Shown: piece after piece, positions 15,621 to 25,035 of the stretch
How the letters are laid out: each line of letters starts with the position of its first letter
How positions within the stretch are numbered: position 1 is the first letter of the stretch
Origin: Nocardioides sp. 503
GTDB taxonomy: Bacteria; Actinomycetota; Actinomycetes; Propionibacteriales; Nocardioidaceae
NCBI RefSeq assembly: GCF_004522095.1
Contig: NZ_SPUI01000004.1
Location: 248,001 to 312,000, forward strand
Direction of reading: 5' to 3'
Length of the DNA stretch: 64,000 nucleotides
Notes under the pieces: generated by a model
What the model saw: the letters and a program-made list of their open reading frames with translations, nothing else
Told to the model about the DNA's origin: nothing
Database searches by the model: none
Made by a program: the position numbers and the translations under genes

Positions 15621-16226
15621 TCAGGCGGCCTCTCGCGCCCGGGCCGCGACGAGCACGGTCGGCAGCAGCGAGTCGGCGATGACCGCGTAGCCCGCGCTCG
15701 ACGGGTGGAAGCGGTCGGCGGAGAAGAGCGTGCGGTCGACGGCGAAGGCCCGCGACGCCCGCTGGTCCTCGTCGGCGACCCGACCCTGCTCACGTCGTAC
15801 GGCGCTCGCCTGGCGGGTCCGGAGCTCCTCGCCGGCGGCGCGCACGGCGTCGCGCAGGAACGCCGGCACGTGGGGTACGGCGCTGAGGTCCGGGGCCGGC
15901 GCCACGACGACCTCGGCACCCGCCGCGCGCAGCCGCCGCACGGCCTGCGCGAGCGCCTCGACCGCCCCGTCGAGCGGCTCCAGGTGGGTCAGGTCGTTGG
16001 CCCCGATCACCACGACCGCCAGGTCCGGACCCCAGGGCAGGCAGGAGGCCACCTGGGCAGCCAGGCCGGAGCTGCGCGCGCCGGGGACCGCGAAGACGCG
16101 CGAGGTGACGTCGTACCCGTGCGTCGTCAGGCCCTCGACGAGGCGCGGTCCGAGCCGGTCCCGCTCGCGGGCGGCGCCCTGCCCCCACGCGATCGAGTCC
16201 CCGAGGACGGCCAGCTTGATGCTCAT
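15621..16226 (-). CDS. SGNH/GDSL-family hydrolase
   Basis: 201 residues. SGNH blocks are visible: GDSIAWGQG (serine, residues 9-17), a glycine in block II, GANDLTH (asparagine, block III) and DRFHPSSAGY (catalytic Asp and His, block V). No signal peptide, so it acts in the cytosol as an esterase or lipase of unknown substrate. ATG 16226 gives the proper family start; the longer open frame upstream is a shadow. The gene is alone between convergent and head-to-tail neighbours. Confidence 0.85.
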   Translation of the reverse strand: MSIKLAVLGDSIAWGQGAARERDRLGPRLVEGLTTHGYDVTSRVFAVPGARSSGLAAQVASCLPWGPDLAVVVIGANDLTHLEPLDGAVEALAQAVRRLRAAGAEVVVAPAPDLSAVPHVPAFLRDAVRAAGEELRTRQASAVRREQGRVADEDQRASRAFAVDRTLFSADRFHPSSAGYAVIADSLLPTVLVAARAREAA

Positions 16227-16279
16227 GCCACCAGGAGACCAGACGCCTGGTGACGGTCGAGGCCGTGCCGCGGGCACGG

Positions 16280-16870
16280 TCAGGAGATGAGGGCGCCGAT
16301 GGCGAAGAGTGCCACGACTCCTCCGGCGAGACCTGCGGCCGGCCAGACCCACGACACCCGGCGACGGCGGTCGTGGTCGCGCGCGGCCAGCGCGAACAGC
16401 AGGCCCGGGATGCCGAAGATGAGCCAGACCGCCGCGAAGTTGAACCAGCCCACGGCGCTCATGTTGCCCAGCCCGCGGTCTGGCGCGTCGAGGAGACCGG
16501 TCAGCACGGCGGACTTCACGACCGCCTCCGCTGCCGGGTAGACCAGCTGCGCGGCGGCGCAGCCCCACAGGGCCATCGACAGCAGGCGGGCAGGGATCCG
16601 ACGTCCCCACCGCTGCACCGCCGCGAGCGCGACGAGGATGGTCAGGACCCGGAGCACGGTGGCTCCGGCCACGATCCACCCGGTCTCGTCCACCGGGGCG
16701 CCGCGCACCAGGTGGTCGAGCACCCAGGCGCCGGTGACGACGAGGCAGAACAGGCCGACGGACCACGCGATCGCCACGGACGGCCAACGGCGCAGCCGAG
16801 TCTCGGTCGGCTGCGCCGCCAGAGCTCGCCCGGTGGCTGTCTCGGGGCTGGTGGTCCGGGTGTGTGCCAT
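16280..16870 (-). CDS. Membrane protein of unknown function
   Basis: 196 residues with about four to five hydrophobic helices (about 33-55, 65-85, 95-115, 140-162 and 170-195) after a polar 30-residue start. No family recognised. It follows the ABC exporter and two-component genes on the same strand but with a 76-base gap, so membership in that operon is possible but not shown. Confidence 0.65.
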   Translation of the reverse strand: MAHTRTTSPETATGRALAAQPTETRLRRWPSVAIAWSVGLFCLVVTGAWVLDHLVRGAPVDETGWIVAGATVLRVLTILVALAAVQRWGRRIPARLLSMALWGCAAAQLVYPAAEAVVKSAVLTGLLDAPDRGLGNMSAVGWFNFAAVWLIFGIPGLLFALAARDHDRRRRVSWVWPAAGLAGGVVALFAIGALIS

Positions 16871-16946
16871 GGGTCGACGCTAGGGGCGCTCGCGGCGTAC
16901 GCGCATCGGGGCTGGTCCCCGAGGAAACCCCCAGAGAGCCCCGACC

Positions 16947-19346
16947 TCAGTCCATGCTGAGCCCCGCCGCCGGTGCCACCCGGGAGGCGCGGCGGGCAGG
17001 GAGCAGGCAGGCCAGCAGGCCGGCCGCGCCGGCGACCAGCACCACGATCGCGAGCTGCCCCCAGGGCAGGACGAACGGCGCCGTGTCGATCGTGGGCCGG
17101 ACCATGGTCTCGACGGCGACCCAGGCGAAGACCACCCCGATCGTCGTGCCCAGGACGGTGGCCACCACCGAGAGCAGCACCGCCTCGGCCGCGAGCATCC
17201 GCCGCAGCTGGCGGCGGGTGAGACCGAGCGCGCGCAGCAGCGCGTTCTCCCGGCCGCGCTCGAGGACCGAGAGCCCCAGCGTGTTGCCGATGCCGATCAG
17301 CGCGATGAGCACCGCGACCCCGAGCAGCGCCACGACGGCACCGGTGAGGATGTCGAGCTGCAGGTCGACGTAGGCGCGCTGCTCCAGGCCGCTGCCCACC
17401 TCGGCCTCGAGCGGGGTGGCGAGCGCGGTGAGGTCGCCGGTCAGGTCCTCCGCGTCGGCGCCGTCGTCGGCGCGCACCCACACCGCGCGGGTCTCGGTGG
17501 TGCTCGCCAGGGCGGCGAGGGTGGCCGGAGCCACGACCCCGGCACCGCCCCAGCCCTCGCCGGTGATCACCCGGAGGGTCCGTGACCTCCCACCCACCGT
17601 GACGTCCACGCGCGGCCGGTCCGGCGCCACGTCGTAGGGCAGCAGGATCTCGCCCGGTCCGGGGTCCACGGCGTCGTCGTCGTGGGAGACCGAGGCCGCG
17701 CCGTCGGGGGTGGCGAGGACGGTCAGCTCGCCGACCCCGCGACCGAGTGTCGCGGTGACGCCCTCGACGGCCACGGCCCGCGCCACGCCGTCGGTCCCGC
17801 GCACGTCCCCCAGGAGCGAGGCGGGCAGGCCGCCCTTCACGGCCGTGAGGGTGACGTCCAGGGGGTGCTGCGTCGCCATGTCGTCGTCGACGGCGCTGCG
17901 CGAGCTGGCCAGGCCGGTGAGGACGGCGGTCGTGAGCGTGACGCCGATGAGCAGCGACGCGGTCGTCGCCGCCGTGCGGCGCGGGTTGCGTACGGCGTTG
18001 CCGGTGGCGAGCCGTCCGGCGGAGCCGAGCAGCCGCCCGGCGGGACGGCCGGCGAGGCGGATCAGCGCGGGGACCAGCACCGGACCCAGCAGCAGCACGC
18101 CGGTGAACGTGGCCGCGCCGCCGGCGAGCATGAGGGCGACCACGGAGCCGGAGACGGCGAGCGCCATCGCGGCGACGCCGCCGAGGAGCAGCACGGCGCC
18201 GAGCGCGAGGCGCAGCCGGCCCGCCGCGGAGCCGACGTCGACGGACTGGTCGGGACGCAGGGCGGCCAGCGGGCTGACCGACACCACCCGGCGGGTCGGC
18301 AGCCACGAGGCCACCAGGGTGACGACGAGCCCCATCACGAACGCGCCGACCAGCCACCGCCACGAGAGCGTGACGTCGCCCAGCGCGGCCCGCGGGGCCA
18401 GAGCACGCGCGAGCGCGACGAGTCCGTGGCCGGCCGCGAACCCGGCGAGGAGACCTAGCGCCGAGGACGCGAGACCCAGCAGCAGCGCCTCGACCCGCAC
18501 CGACCGCAGCACCTGGCGGCGGGTGGCGCCGACACACCTCAGCAGCGCGAAGTCCCTGCTGCGCTGGGCGAAGAGGATCGAGAACGTGTTGGCGATGACG
18601 AGCACCGACACGAAGAGCGCGACGGCCGCGAATATCAGCAGCACGTAGGCGAGCACGTTGACGCCCTGGCTCAGCTCGGTGGAGCGGTCGTCGACGAACT
18701 CGTCGCGCGGCTGCACCTTCACGCCGGTCATCGCGCTCACGTCGGGCGTGCCGTCGTAGGCGACGCTGTCGACGTAGAGGCTCGAGGCCCACGGCTCCAG
18801 GTCGGACCACGAGAGGTAGAGCGACGCGCGGACGCTGGCCGAAGGGCTGTCGACCAGCCCGACGACGGTGACGTCCTCGGCGAGCGCGCCCGACCCGACG
18901 CGGAGCCGGTCGCCGACCGCCACGTCCTCGGACTTGGCGGCGTTGGCGTCGGCCACGGCCTCGCCGGGGCCGTCGGGCAGGCGGCCCTCCCGGACCTCCT
19001 GCCAGCGCAGGGACGGGTCGTCGGCGACGGCGCCGACGTCGACCTGGCCGTCGACGAGCCGGCTGCCCTCGGAGACGGGCAGGATCGCCCAGCCGAGCAC
19101 GGCGGCCTTGTCGCCGGAGGTCCTCGCGTCGGCGAGGAGGGTCGCCGCCTCCTCGCCGCTGACGTCGGAGACGACCGTGTCGGCGCCCTCGTAGGGCAGC
19201 TCGATCCCGGAGACCAGCCCGTTGCGGGTGGCCGAGGCGAGGGCGTTCGTGACGACGATGAACGCGACGCCGATGACGACGGCGAGCGCCGCGGCGACGT
19301 AGCGCCGGGTGTGCGTGCGCAGTGACGCGAGGAGCACGGTCCTCAT
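16947..19346 (-). CDS. FtsX-family ABC exporter permease
   Basis: 799 residues built as two FtsX-like halves. A first helix near 15-35, a large extracellular MacB-like domain, three helices around 250-375, two central helices, a second periplasmic domain and three helices at the end. This is the layout of BceB/MacB-like permeases used for antimicrobial peptides, lipids or lipoproteins. It overlaps its ATPase gene by 4 bp and follows a histidine kinase-response regulator pair, so the set resembles an envelope-stress or peptide-detoxification module. Substrate unknown. Confidence 0.88.
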   Translation of the reverse strand: MRTVLLASLRTHTRRYVAAALAVVIGVAFIVVTNALASATRNGLVSGIELPYEGADTVVSDVSGEEAATLLADARTSGDKAAVLGWAILPVSEGSRLVDGQVDVGAVADDPSLRWQEVREGRLPDGPGEAVADANAAKSEDVAVGDRLRVGSGALAEDVTVVGLVDSPSASVRASLYLSWSDLEPWASSLYVDSVAYDGTPDVSAMTGVKVQPRDEFVDDRSTELSQGVNVLAYVLLIFAAVALFVSVLVIANTFSILFAQRSRDFALLRCVGATRRQVLRSVRVEALLLGLASSALGLLAGFAAGHGLVALARALAPRAALGDVTLSWRWLVGAFVMGLVVTLVASWLPTRRVVSVSPLAALRPDQSVDVGSAAGRLRLALGAVLLLGGVAAMALAVSGSVVALMLAGGAATFTGVLLLGPVLVPALIRLAGRPAGRLLGSAGRLATGNAVRNPRRTAATTASLLIGVTLTTAVLTGLASSRSAVDDDMATQHPLDVTLTAVKGGLPASLLGDVRGTDGVARAVAVEGVTATLGRGVGELTVLATPDGAASVSHDDDAVDPGPGEILLPYDVAPDRPRVDVTVGGRSRTLRVITGEGWGGAGVVAPATLAALASTTETRAVWVRADDGADAEDLTGDLTALATPLEAEVGSGLEQRAYVDLQLDILTGAVVALLGVAVLIALIGIGNTLGLSVLERGRENALLRALGLTRRQLRRMLAAEAVLLSVVATVLGTTIGVVFAWVAVETMVRPTIDTAPFVLPWGQLAIVVLVAGAAGLLACLLPARRASRVAPAAGLSMD

Positions 19347-20098
19347 CGCAGGGCCACGCCGGGTCGCAGCACGGACACGAGCTGGTCCGGCGTGGGGTCG
19401 ACGAGGTGCGCGCGGATCTCCCCGTCCGCGATGACCACCACGTCGTCGGCGTACGCCGCCGCGTCGAGCTCGTGGGTCACCATCACGACGGTCTGGCCGA
19501 GCTCGCGCACGGAGCGGCGCAGGAAGCCGAGGACCTCGGCCGACGACTCGCTGTCGAGGTTGCCGGTGGGCTCGTCGGCGAACACCAGGTCGGGCTGGGT
19601 CACCAGCGCGCGGGCGATCGCGACCCGCTGCTGCTGGCCTCCGGACAGGGCGTCGGGCCGGTGGTGCAGACGGTCGGTGATCCCGAGCGTCGCGGCCAGG
19701 AGGTCGTAGCGGGCGCGCAGGTCGGCGTCGACGCGCCGTCCGGAGAGCTCGAGGGGGAGCAGGACGTTCTGCCCGGCGGTGAGCATCGGGAGCAGGTTGA
19801 AGGACTGGAACACGAAGCCGAGGTGCTCGCGTCGGAAGACCGTGAGCGCGGTGTCGTCGAGCGACTCCAGCGAGGTGCCGGCGACGGTGACCGTGCCGGA
19901 CGTGGGGACGTCGAGGCCGGCCAGGCAGTGCATGAGGGTGGACTTGCCGGAGCCGGACGGGCCCATGATGGCGGTGAAGCGGCCGCTGGGAAGGTCCAGG
20001 TCGACGCCGCGCAGGGCATGGACCTGGGCGTCGCCGCGGCCGTAGGTGCGGGTGAGGCCGCGGGCGCTGGCGGCCAGGGCGGTGGAGGTGGGGTTCAT
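19343..20098 (-). CDS. ABC exporter ATPase (MacB/LolD type)
   Basis: 251 residues with GPSGSGKST (Walker A), FQSFNLLPML (Q-loop), LSGGQQQRVAIARAL (signature), LVFADEPTGNLDS (Walker B) and MVTHELD (H-loop). The LNLD/NLDS form is typical of the LolD/MacB branch that serves FtsX permeases. ATG 20098 is 90 bases from the response regulator gene. It energises the permease encoded just after it. Confidence 0.93.
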   Translation of the reverse strand: MNPTSTALAASARGLTRTYGRGDAQVHALRGVDLDLPSGRFTAIMGPSGSGKSTLMHCLAGLDVPTSGTVTVAGTSLESLDDTALTVFRREHLGFVFQSFNLLPMLTAGQNVLLPLELSGRRVDADLRARYDLLAATLGITDRLHHRPDALSGGQQQRVAIARALVTQPDLVFADEPTGNLDSESSAEVLGFLRRSVRELGQTVVMVTHELDAAAYADDVVVIADGEIRAHLVDPTPDQLVSVLRPGVALR

Positions 20099-20187
20099 GC
20101 CTCCGAGTCTTCGCGCAGCGGCGCCGCCGGTCGTCCCTCGCCGGGATGGACCCGGCGTCCCCCGACGGGGGTACGCCGCGGCGCGGC

Positions 20188-20880
20188 CTACGACCCGGGG
20201 ATGACCAGGCGGGCGTCGTAGGCCAGCACGACGAGCTGCACGCGGTCGCGCCGACCGGTCTTGGCGAGCAGCCTGCTCATGTGCGTCTTGACGGTGGCCT
20301 CGGCCACCACCAGCTCCTCGGCGATCTCGGTGTTGGACAGGCCGCGCCCGACCAGCACCAGCACCTCGCGCTCGCGGTCGGTGAGGCTCGCCAGCGACGG
20401 CGCCACCTCATCCGGGGCGGGTCCTCCAGGCTCGGGCAGGGTGCCCGCGAAGTGCTCGAGCAGCCGGCGGGTCGTGCTGGGCGCGACCACCGCGTCGCCC
20501 GCGTGCACCGAGCGGATGGCGCTCAGCAGGTCCGGCGGCGCGGCGTCCTTGAGGAGGAAGGCCGAGGCGCCGGCTCGGATCGCGGCGAAGGCGTACTCGT
20601 CGAGGTCGAACGTCGTCAGCACGATCACCCGCGGTGCGTCCGGGCCGGCGGCGATGCGGCGGGTGGCCTCGACGCCGTCCATGCGCGGCATCCGCACGTC
20701 CATCAGGACGACGTCGGCGGCGGTGACGGCGAGCCGCTCGACGGCCTCGCCGCCGTCGCCGGCCTCGCCGACGACCTGGAGGTCGGGCTGGCTGTCCACG
20801 AGCATCCGGAAGCCGGCCCGGACCATCTGCTGGTCGTCGACGAGGAACACCCGGATCGGCCGGGCGGGGGAGTCGGTCAC
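20188..20880 (-). CDS. NarL/LuxR-family response regulator
   Basis: 230 residues. Receiver domain at about 8-125 with the phospho-acceptor D61 in VVLMDVRMP, and a C-terminal LuxR helix-turn-helix at about 160-225 (LSNTEIAEELVVAEATVKTH). GTG 20880 overlaps the kinase stop by four bases, so both are made together. It probably controls the neighbouring exporter genes and perhaps the divergent secreted-protein gene at 22224. Confidence 0.92.
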   Translation of the reverse strand: MTDSPARPIRVFLVDDQQMVRAGFRMLVDSQPDLQVVGEAGDGGEAVERLAVTAADVVLMDVRMPRMDGVEATRRIAAGPDAPRVIVLTTFDLDEYAFAAIRAGASAFLLKDAAPPDLLSAIRSVHAGDAVVAPSTTRRLLEHFAGTLPEPGGPAPDEVAPSLASLTDREREVLVLVGRGLSNTEIAEELVVAEATVKTHMSRLLAKTGRRDRVQLVVLAYDARLVIPGS

Positions 20881-22040
20881 AGCGGCAGCCTCGCAGCGAC
20901 CCGGAACCCGCCGCCGGGGCGGGGTCCCGCCTCGAACCGGCCACCGTGCACGGTGACGCGCTCGCGCATCCCGACCAGTCCGTTGCCCTGGCGGTCGTCG
21001 GCGGTCGCGGCGCCGCGGCCGTCGTCCTCGACCTCGACGACCAGCTCGGCACCCGTGGTCACGCTCAGCCGCACGTGCGGCGAGGGCCCTGCGTGCTTGC
21101 GGACGTTGCTGAGCGACTCCTGCACCACGCGGTAGGCCGTCAGGGCCACGCCGTCGGGGACCGACGCCGTCTCCTCGGGGAGCACCGCGTCCACCTCGGC
21201 GCCGCCGGCGCGGGCGCCGTCGACCAGGGCCGGCAGGTCCGCGAGCCCGGGCTGGGGTCGCCAGCCGGTCTCCTCGCCGGCGCGGAGCAGCCCGAGCAGC
21301 CGCCGCATCTCGGTGAGCGACTCACGCCCGGTGGCCGCGATCGTCTCCAGCGTCGCGGTCGCGACCTCCGGGTCGGCCGCCGCGGCGTAGCGGGCGCCGT
21401 CGGCCTGCACCACGATCACCGAGAGCCCGTGGGCGACCACGTCGTGCATCTCGCGGGCGATCCGCGCCCGCTCGGCCGAGGCCGCGAGCTCCGCGCGCTG
21501 GTCGGCCTCACGGGCGATGCGCTCCCCGCGCTCGACCAGCCCGTCGACGTACGCCCGCCGGACCCGACCCAGCGTGCCCAGCGCCCACGCGGTGGCCACG
21601 ATCGCGGTCAGGAACACCGTGTAGGTCCCGACGCTGGCGGTGCTCAGCGGCGCGTCCATGCCGCCCAGCCAGTCGAAGGTCGCCACGAACGCACCGCAGA
21701 CGCCGACCCCGAGCGCGACCGCCGCCGGCACCGCTGAGGCGAAGCGCGCCACCGAGTAGGTCGCCACCGGGAACGCCACCTGGCCCCACAGCGGGAGGTC
21801 GAGGACCAGCGCCTGCGCGGCGCTGGCGAGGGCGACCACCGCGAACACGGTCGTGGGGTGGTCGCGGCGCCAGTAGAGCGGGACCAGCTGGGCGAGGCTG
21901 AGCACGGTCCAGGTCACGCCGTCGTCGTCGACGAAGGGGAAGGCCGCGACTGGCAGCAGCAGTGCGGTCGCCAGCAGCACGTCGAAGAGGCGCTGCCCGC
22001 GCGCGTCGAGGCGCCACGGGTGCGGCTGCGGGGCGTCCAC
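20877..22040 (-). CDS. Sensor histidine kinase, HisKA_3 type
   Basis: 387 residues. Five or six membrane helices fill the first 150 residues with very short outside loops (an intramembrane-sensing style). The dimerisation helix has REMHDVVAHGLSVIVV with the phospho-accepting histidine, and the ATPase domain has SLSNVRKHAG and VEDDGRGA. GTG 22040 (VDAPQPHP) is taken as start because codons further upstream have no family character and run through an intergenic stretch. It partners the response regulator that overlaps it. Confidence 0.9.
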   Translation of the reverse strand: MDAPQPHPWRLDARGQRLFDVLLATALLLPVAAFPFVDDDGVTWTVLSLAQLVPLYWRRDHPTTVFAVVALASAAQALVLDLPLWGQVAFPVATYSVARFASAVPAAVALGVGVCGAFVATFDWLGGMDAPLSTASVGTYTVFLTAIVATAWALGTLGRVRRAYVDGLVERGERIAREADQRAELAASAERARIAREMHDVVAHGLSVIVVQADGARYAAAADPEVATATLETIAATGRESLTEMRRLLGLLRAGEETGWRPQPGLADLPALVDGARAGGAEVDAVLPEETASVPDGVALTAYRVVQESLSNVRKHAGPSPHVRLSVTTGAELVVEVEDDGRGAATADDRQGNGLVGMRERVTVHGGRFEAGPRPGGGFRVAARLPL

Positions 22041-22080
22041 GCCGCCACGGTAGACGTCGGCGCCGGTCGCCCGCGTCAGT

Positions 22081-22109
22081 CCCTGGGATGAGGGCGAGCA
22101 GTCCCAGGG
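22081..22109. promoter_or_regulatory. Inverted repeat between divergent kinase and secreted-protein genes
   Basis: CCCTGGGA at 22081-22088 and its reverse complement TCCCAGGG at 22102-22109. The position 41 bases before the kinase start fits a binding site for the response regulator or another factor. The sequence alone does not show which. Confidence 0.3.
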
Positions 22110-22223
22110 GAGGAGGCGCGATTCCGCGATTCCGTTGGTACCGACCGCCGCCGGGCCCAGGGACGCTGGAGCCTCGCGTGCCCGCCCCGGGCCCACGCCT
22201 CACCCCGACCTCCAGGAGAACTC

Positions 22224-22574
22224 GTGTCCCTGCGCCGCGCCGCTGCCGCCGCCGTACTGTCCACCGCCCTCGCCTCCACCGCCGCCCTGGCCCCGGCGGG
22301 CTCCGCGGCCGCCGACGGTCCGTCCGAGCGGGCCGCGAAGGGCTGCGTCTCCAAGAAGGAGTACCGCAAGCTCAAGAAGGGCATGACCATCGCCAAGGTC
22401 AGGCGCGTGACGGGAACGAACGGCAAGCAGGTCAACAAGTACCCGCTCCCCGGCGGCAAGTTCGTCGTCGGTCGTGCCTACAAGGCCTGCACGAAGCGCG
22501 GCGCCGTGGGCATCTCCTTCACCAACCAGACCGGCGCCTACAAGCTCGCCTCCAAGGCCGCCGCCTGGCGCTGA
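22224..22574 (+). CDS. Small secreted protein, BLIP/SmpA-like fold
   Basis: 116 residues. Signal peptide with AGSAAADG cleavage region near residue 30. The mature part has a BamE/SmpA/BLIP-type pattern: a lysine-rich start, KLKKGMTIAKVRRVTGTNG, then short strands and two cysteines (CVSK, KACTKR) that could bond. Proteins of this fold bind other proteins, including beta-lactamases, but target and role here are unknown. GTG 22224 has AGGAG upstream. It is transcribed away from the kinase gene. Confidence 0.7.
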   Translation: MSLRRAAAAAVLSTALASTAALAPAGSAAADGPSERAAKGCVSKKEYRKLKKGMTIAKVRRVTGTNGKQVNKYPLPGGKFVVGRAYKACTKRGAVGISFTNQTGAYKLASKAAAWR

Positions 22575-22597
22575 ACGGGCCGAGTAGGGTGCGAGCC

Positions 22598-22756
22598 ATG
22601 ACGAAATGGGAGTACCTGACCGCGCCGATCCTCACCCACGCCGCCAAGCAGATCCTGGACAACTTCGGCGCCGACGGTTGGGAGCTGGTGCAGGTCGCAC
22701 CCGGGATGAACCCCGAGAACCTCGTCGGCTACTTCAAGCGCCCGCTGGAGGGCTGA
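22598..22756 (+). CDS. DUF4177 small protein
   Basis: 52 residues: MTKWEYLTAPIL, then NFGADGWELVQVAPG and a final YFKRPLEG, the usual compact DUF4177 domain. Function unknown. In actinobacteria it regularly precedes the RidA-NUDIX-MBL-crp genes, as here, and it marks the left limit of the conserved block in this window. Confidence 0.85.
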   Translation: MTKWEYLTAPILTHAAKQILDNFGADGWELVQVAPGMNPENLVGYFKRPLEG

Positions 22757-22759
22757 GCG

Positions 22760-23218
22760 ATGAGCACCCCCGAGGAGCGGCTGTCCGAGCTCGGTCTCGT
22801 GGTGCCCGAGGTCGCGAAGCCCGTGGCGGCCTACGTGCCCGCCGTACGCAGCGGCGACCAGGTCTTCACCTCCGGCCAGCTGCCGATGCGCTACGGCGAG
22901 CTGATGCTGACCGGCAAGGTCGGCGCGGAGGTGTCGGCCGACGAGGCCTACGGCTGTGCCCGGCAGTGCGCGCTCAACGCGCTCGCGGCCATCAAGGCCG
23001 AGGTCGGCGAGCTGTCGGCGGTCAAGCGGATCGTCAAGGTCGTGGTCTTCATCGCCTCCACCCCCGACTTCACCGGCCAGCCGGGCGTCGCCAACGGCGT
23101 CTCCGAGCTGCTCGGCGAGGTCTTCGGCGACGCGGGCGTGCACGCGCGCTCGGCGGTCGGGGTCACCGTCCTGCCGCTCGACTCGCCGGTCGAGGTCGAG
23201 CTCCTCGTCGAGGTCTGA
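22760..23218 (+). CDS. RidA family protein
   Basis: 152 residues, RidA/YjgF fold of the YjgH-like branch: AAYVPAVRSGDQVFTSGQLP, ADEAYGCARQCALNALAAIK and a final VEVELLVEV. RidA proteins hydrolyse reactive enamines or imines made by PLP enzymes; the catalytic arginine of classical RidA near the C-terminus is not seen in its usual setting, so activity is uncertain. It starts three bases after the DUF4177 gene. Confidence 0.87.
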   Translation: MSTPEERLSELGLVVPEVAKPVAAYVPAVRSGDQVFTSGQLPMRYGELMLTGKVGAEVSADEAYGCARQCALNALAAIKAEVGELSAVKRIVKVVVFIASTPDFTGQPGVANGVSELLGEVFGDAGVHARSAVGVTVLPLDSPVEVELLVEV

Positions 23219-23222
23219 GCGC

Positions 23223-24089
23223 GTGCGGATCCCGCTGCCGCCGGTGCCGCTGCCGGCCGACCTGGTCGACGTGGCACGCGAGTTCGAGGACGGCAGCCGC
23301 GAGCCGGTGCAGCCGCGCGACGCGGCCACCGTGGTGGTGATGCGGCCCTCGGCCGAGGGGCCCGAGGTCTACCTCCTGCGGCGCCAGGTCTCGATGGAGT
23401 TCGCCGCGGGGATGAGCGTCTTCCCCGGCGGCGGGGTCGACAAGCGCGACTTCGACGCGTCGGTCGCGTGGGCCGGCCCGTCCCCGGCCGAGTGGGCGCG
23501 CCGCCTCGGCACCGACGAGGAGACCGCGCGGGCGCTGGTCTGTGCGGCCGTGCGGGAGACCTTCGAGGAGTCCGGCGTGCTGCTGGCCGGCACCTCCGAG
23601 ACCAACGTCGTCGCCGACACCACCGGCGACGACTGGGAGGCCGACCGGCACGCCCTGGAGTCGCGCGCGCTCGCGATGACCGAGCTCCTCACCCGGCGCG
23701 GGCTGGTGCTGCGCACGGACCTGCTCGGCGCCTGGGACGGCTGGCTGACGCCGGCCTTCGAGCCGAAGCGCTACCGCACGTGGTTCTTCGTCGCGTCGCT
23801 GCCCGAGGGCCAGCGGACCCGCGACGTGTCGACCGAGTCGTCCTCGGTGCACTGGGCGCCGGCGCGCGTCGCCGCCGACCAGGCCGACCGGGGCGACCTG
23901 GCGATGCTGCCGCCGACGTACCTCACGTGCCTGGAGATCGGGCGCCTCGGCTCGCCCGAGGAGGTCCTGGAGGTGGCGCAGGGACGGACCGTGGAGATGT
24001 TCACGCCGACCGTGGAGCCGCTCGGCGACGGCTTCACGCTCTCGCTGCCCGACCGGCTGCGGCCCCTGGTGGCGGAGCGGCCGCGGTGA
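23223..24089 (+). CDS. NUDIX hydrolase
   Basis: 288 residues. The NUDIX core is GMSVFPGGGVDKRD at about 62-75, followed after an insert of some 30 residues by AAVRETFEESGVLL, so the usual GX5EX7REUXEEXGU box is stretched by a long loop. This expanded form is common for this gene in actinobacteria, next to RidA and MBL. Substrate unknown. GTG 23223 lies four bases after the RidA stop; its end overlaps the next gene in GTGA. Confidence 0.85.
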   Translation: MRIPLPPVPLPADLVDVAREFEDGSREPVQPRDAATVVVMRPSAEGPEVYLLRRQVSMEFAAGMSVFPGGGVDKRDFDASVAWAGPSPAEWARRLGTDEETARALVCAAVRETFEESGVLLAGTSETNVVADTTGDDWEADRHALESRALAMTELLTRRGLVLRTDLLGAWDGWLTPAFEPKRYRTWFFVASLPEGQRTRDVSTESSSVHWAPARVAADQADRGDLAMLPPTYLTCLEIGRLGSPEEVLEVAQGRTVEMFTPTVEPLGDGFTLSLPDRLRPLVAERPR

Positions 24090-24904
24090 GCGAGCCCTGG
24101 ACGGGAGGGTCCTTCGGTGAGCGGGCGCGCTGCGTGCTCGCCGACAACGCCGACATGATGACCCTCGACGGCACCAACACCTGGGTGCTGCGCGAGCCCG
24201 GCGCCCGGCGCTCGGTCGTCATCGACCCGGGCCCGTCGATCCCGGCCCACCTCGACGCCATCGCGGAGGCCGCGGGCGAGGTCGGCGTCGTGCTGCTGAC
24301 CCACCACCACCACGACCACGCCGAGGCCGCCCAGGAGTTCGCGGAGCGGATGGGCTGCGGCGTACGCGCCCTCGACCCGGAGCTGCGCCTCGGCTCCGAG
24401 GGCCTCGGCGACGGTGACGTGGTCGAGATCGACGGTCTCGAGATCCGCGTCGTCGGCACGCCCGGCCACACCGCCGACTCCCTGTCCTTCCACGTGCCGG
24501 CCGAGGGCGCCGTCCTCACCGGCGACACCGTGCTCGGACGCGGCACCACCGTCGTCGCCCACCCCGACGGCCAGCTCGGCGCCTACCTCGACTCGCTCGA
24601 CCGGCTGCACGCGCTGGCCTCGTCGCAGGACGTGTCCTGGATCTGGCCGGGCCACGGCCCCGTCATCGCCGACGCCCTGGGCGCCCTCGACTTCTACCGC
24701 GCGCACCGCCGCGACCGCCTGGGCCAGGTCGAGGCCGCGCTCGCGTCGCTGAAGGACTCCCCCCACCCCGAGGGCATCGCGGTCGACGAGCTGCCCCGCC
24801 GCGTCGTCGAGATCGTCTACACCGACGTCGACCCCGTCCTCTGGGGCGCCGCCGAGCTCTCCGTCCGCGCCCAGCTCGCCTACCTCCAGGGCCGCTCGTC
24901 CTGA
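24086..24904 (+). CDS. MBL-fold metallo-hydrolase
   Basis: 272 residues. The zinc motif HHHHDHAEA is followed by VVGTPGHTADS, LTGDTVLGRG and IWPGHGPVI, the full set of metal ligands for a LACTB2-like beta-lactamase-fold hydrolase. A C-terminal helical domain with LPRRVVEIVYTDVDP resembles RNA-acting or hydroxyacylglutathione-type members. Ortholog position matches Rv3677c next to crp, but here about 2.5 kb separates it from crp. GTG 24086 overlaps the NUDIX stop. Confidence 0.9.
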   Translation: MSEPWTGGSFGERARCVLADNADMMTLDGTNTWVLREPGARRSVVIDPGPSIPAHLDAIAEAAGEVGVVLLTHHHHDHAEAAQEFAERMGCGVRALDPELRLGSEGLGDGDVVEIDGLEIRVVGTPGHTADSLSFHVPAEGAVLTGDTVLGRGTTVVAHPDGQLGAYLDSLDRLHALASSQDVSWIWPGHGPVIADALGALDFYRAHRRDRLGQVEAALASLKDSPHPEGIAVDELPRRVVEIVYTDVDPVLWGAAELSVRAQLAYLQGRSS

Positions 24905-24919
24905 GGCGCTGGGGCGGGG

Positions 24920-24991
24920 GAGTTTCACCGGGTACCCGGTGAAACTCACGCTTCCGTCATGAAACTTCGTACCGGAAGCGTGAGTTTCGTG
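24920..24991 (+). repeat. 72-bp palindromic element, copy 1
   Basis: Begins with a perfect 28-bp palindrome (24920-24947; arms GAGTTTCACCGGGT) and continues with a second inverted repeat whose arms are CTCACGCTTCCG and CGGAAGCGTGAG. Its reverse complement matches 27311-27382 with only a few differences in the central part. GGAG stands at its foot, as in REP sequences served by RAYT transposases. It lies between two convergent genes. Confidence 0.88.
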
Positions 24992-25035
24992 CGGGCGCTG
25001 GTGCAGGTGGGACGCCAGGACCAACGGACGTGGGA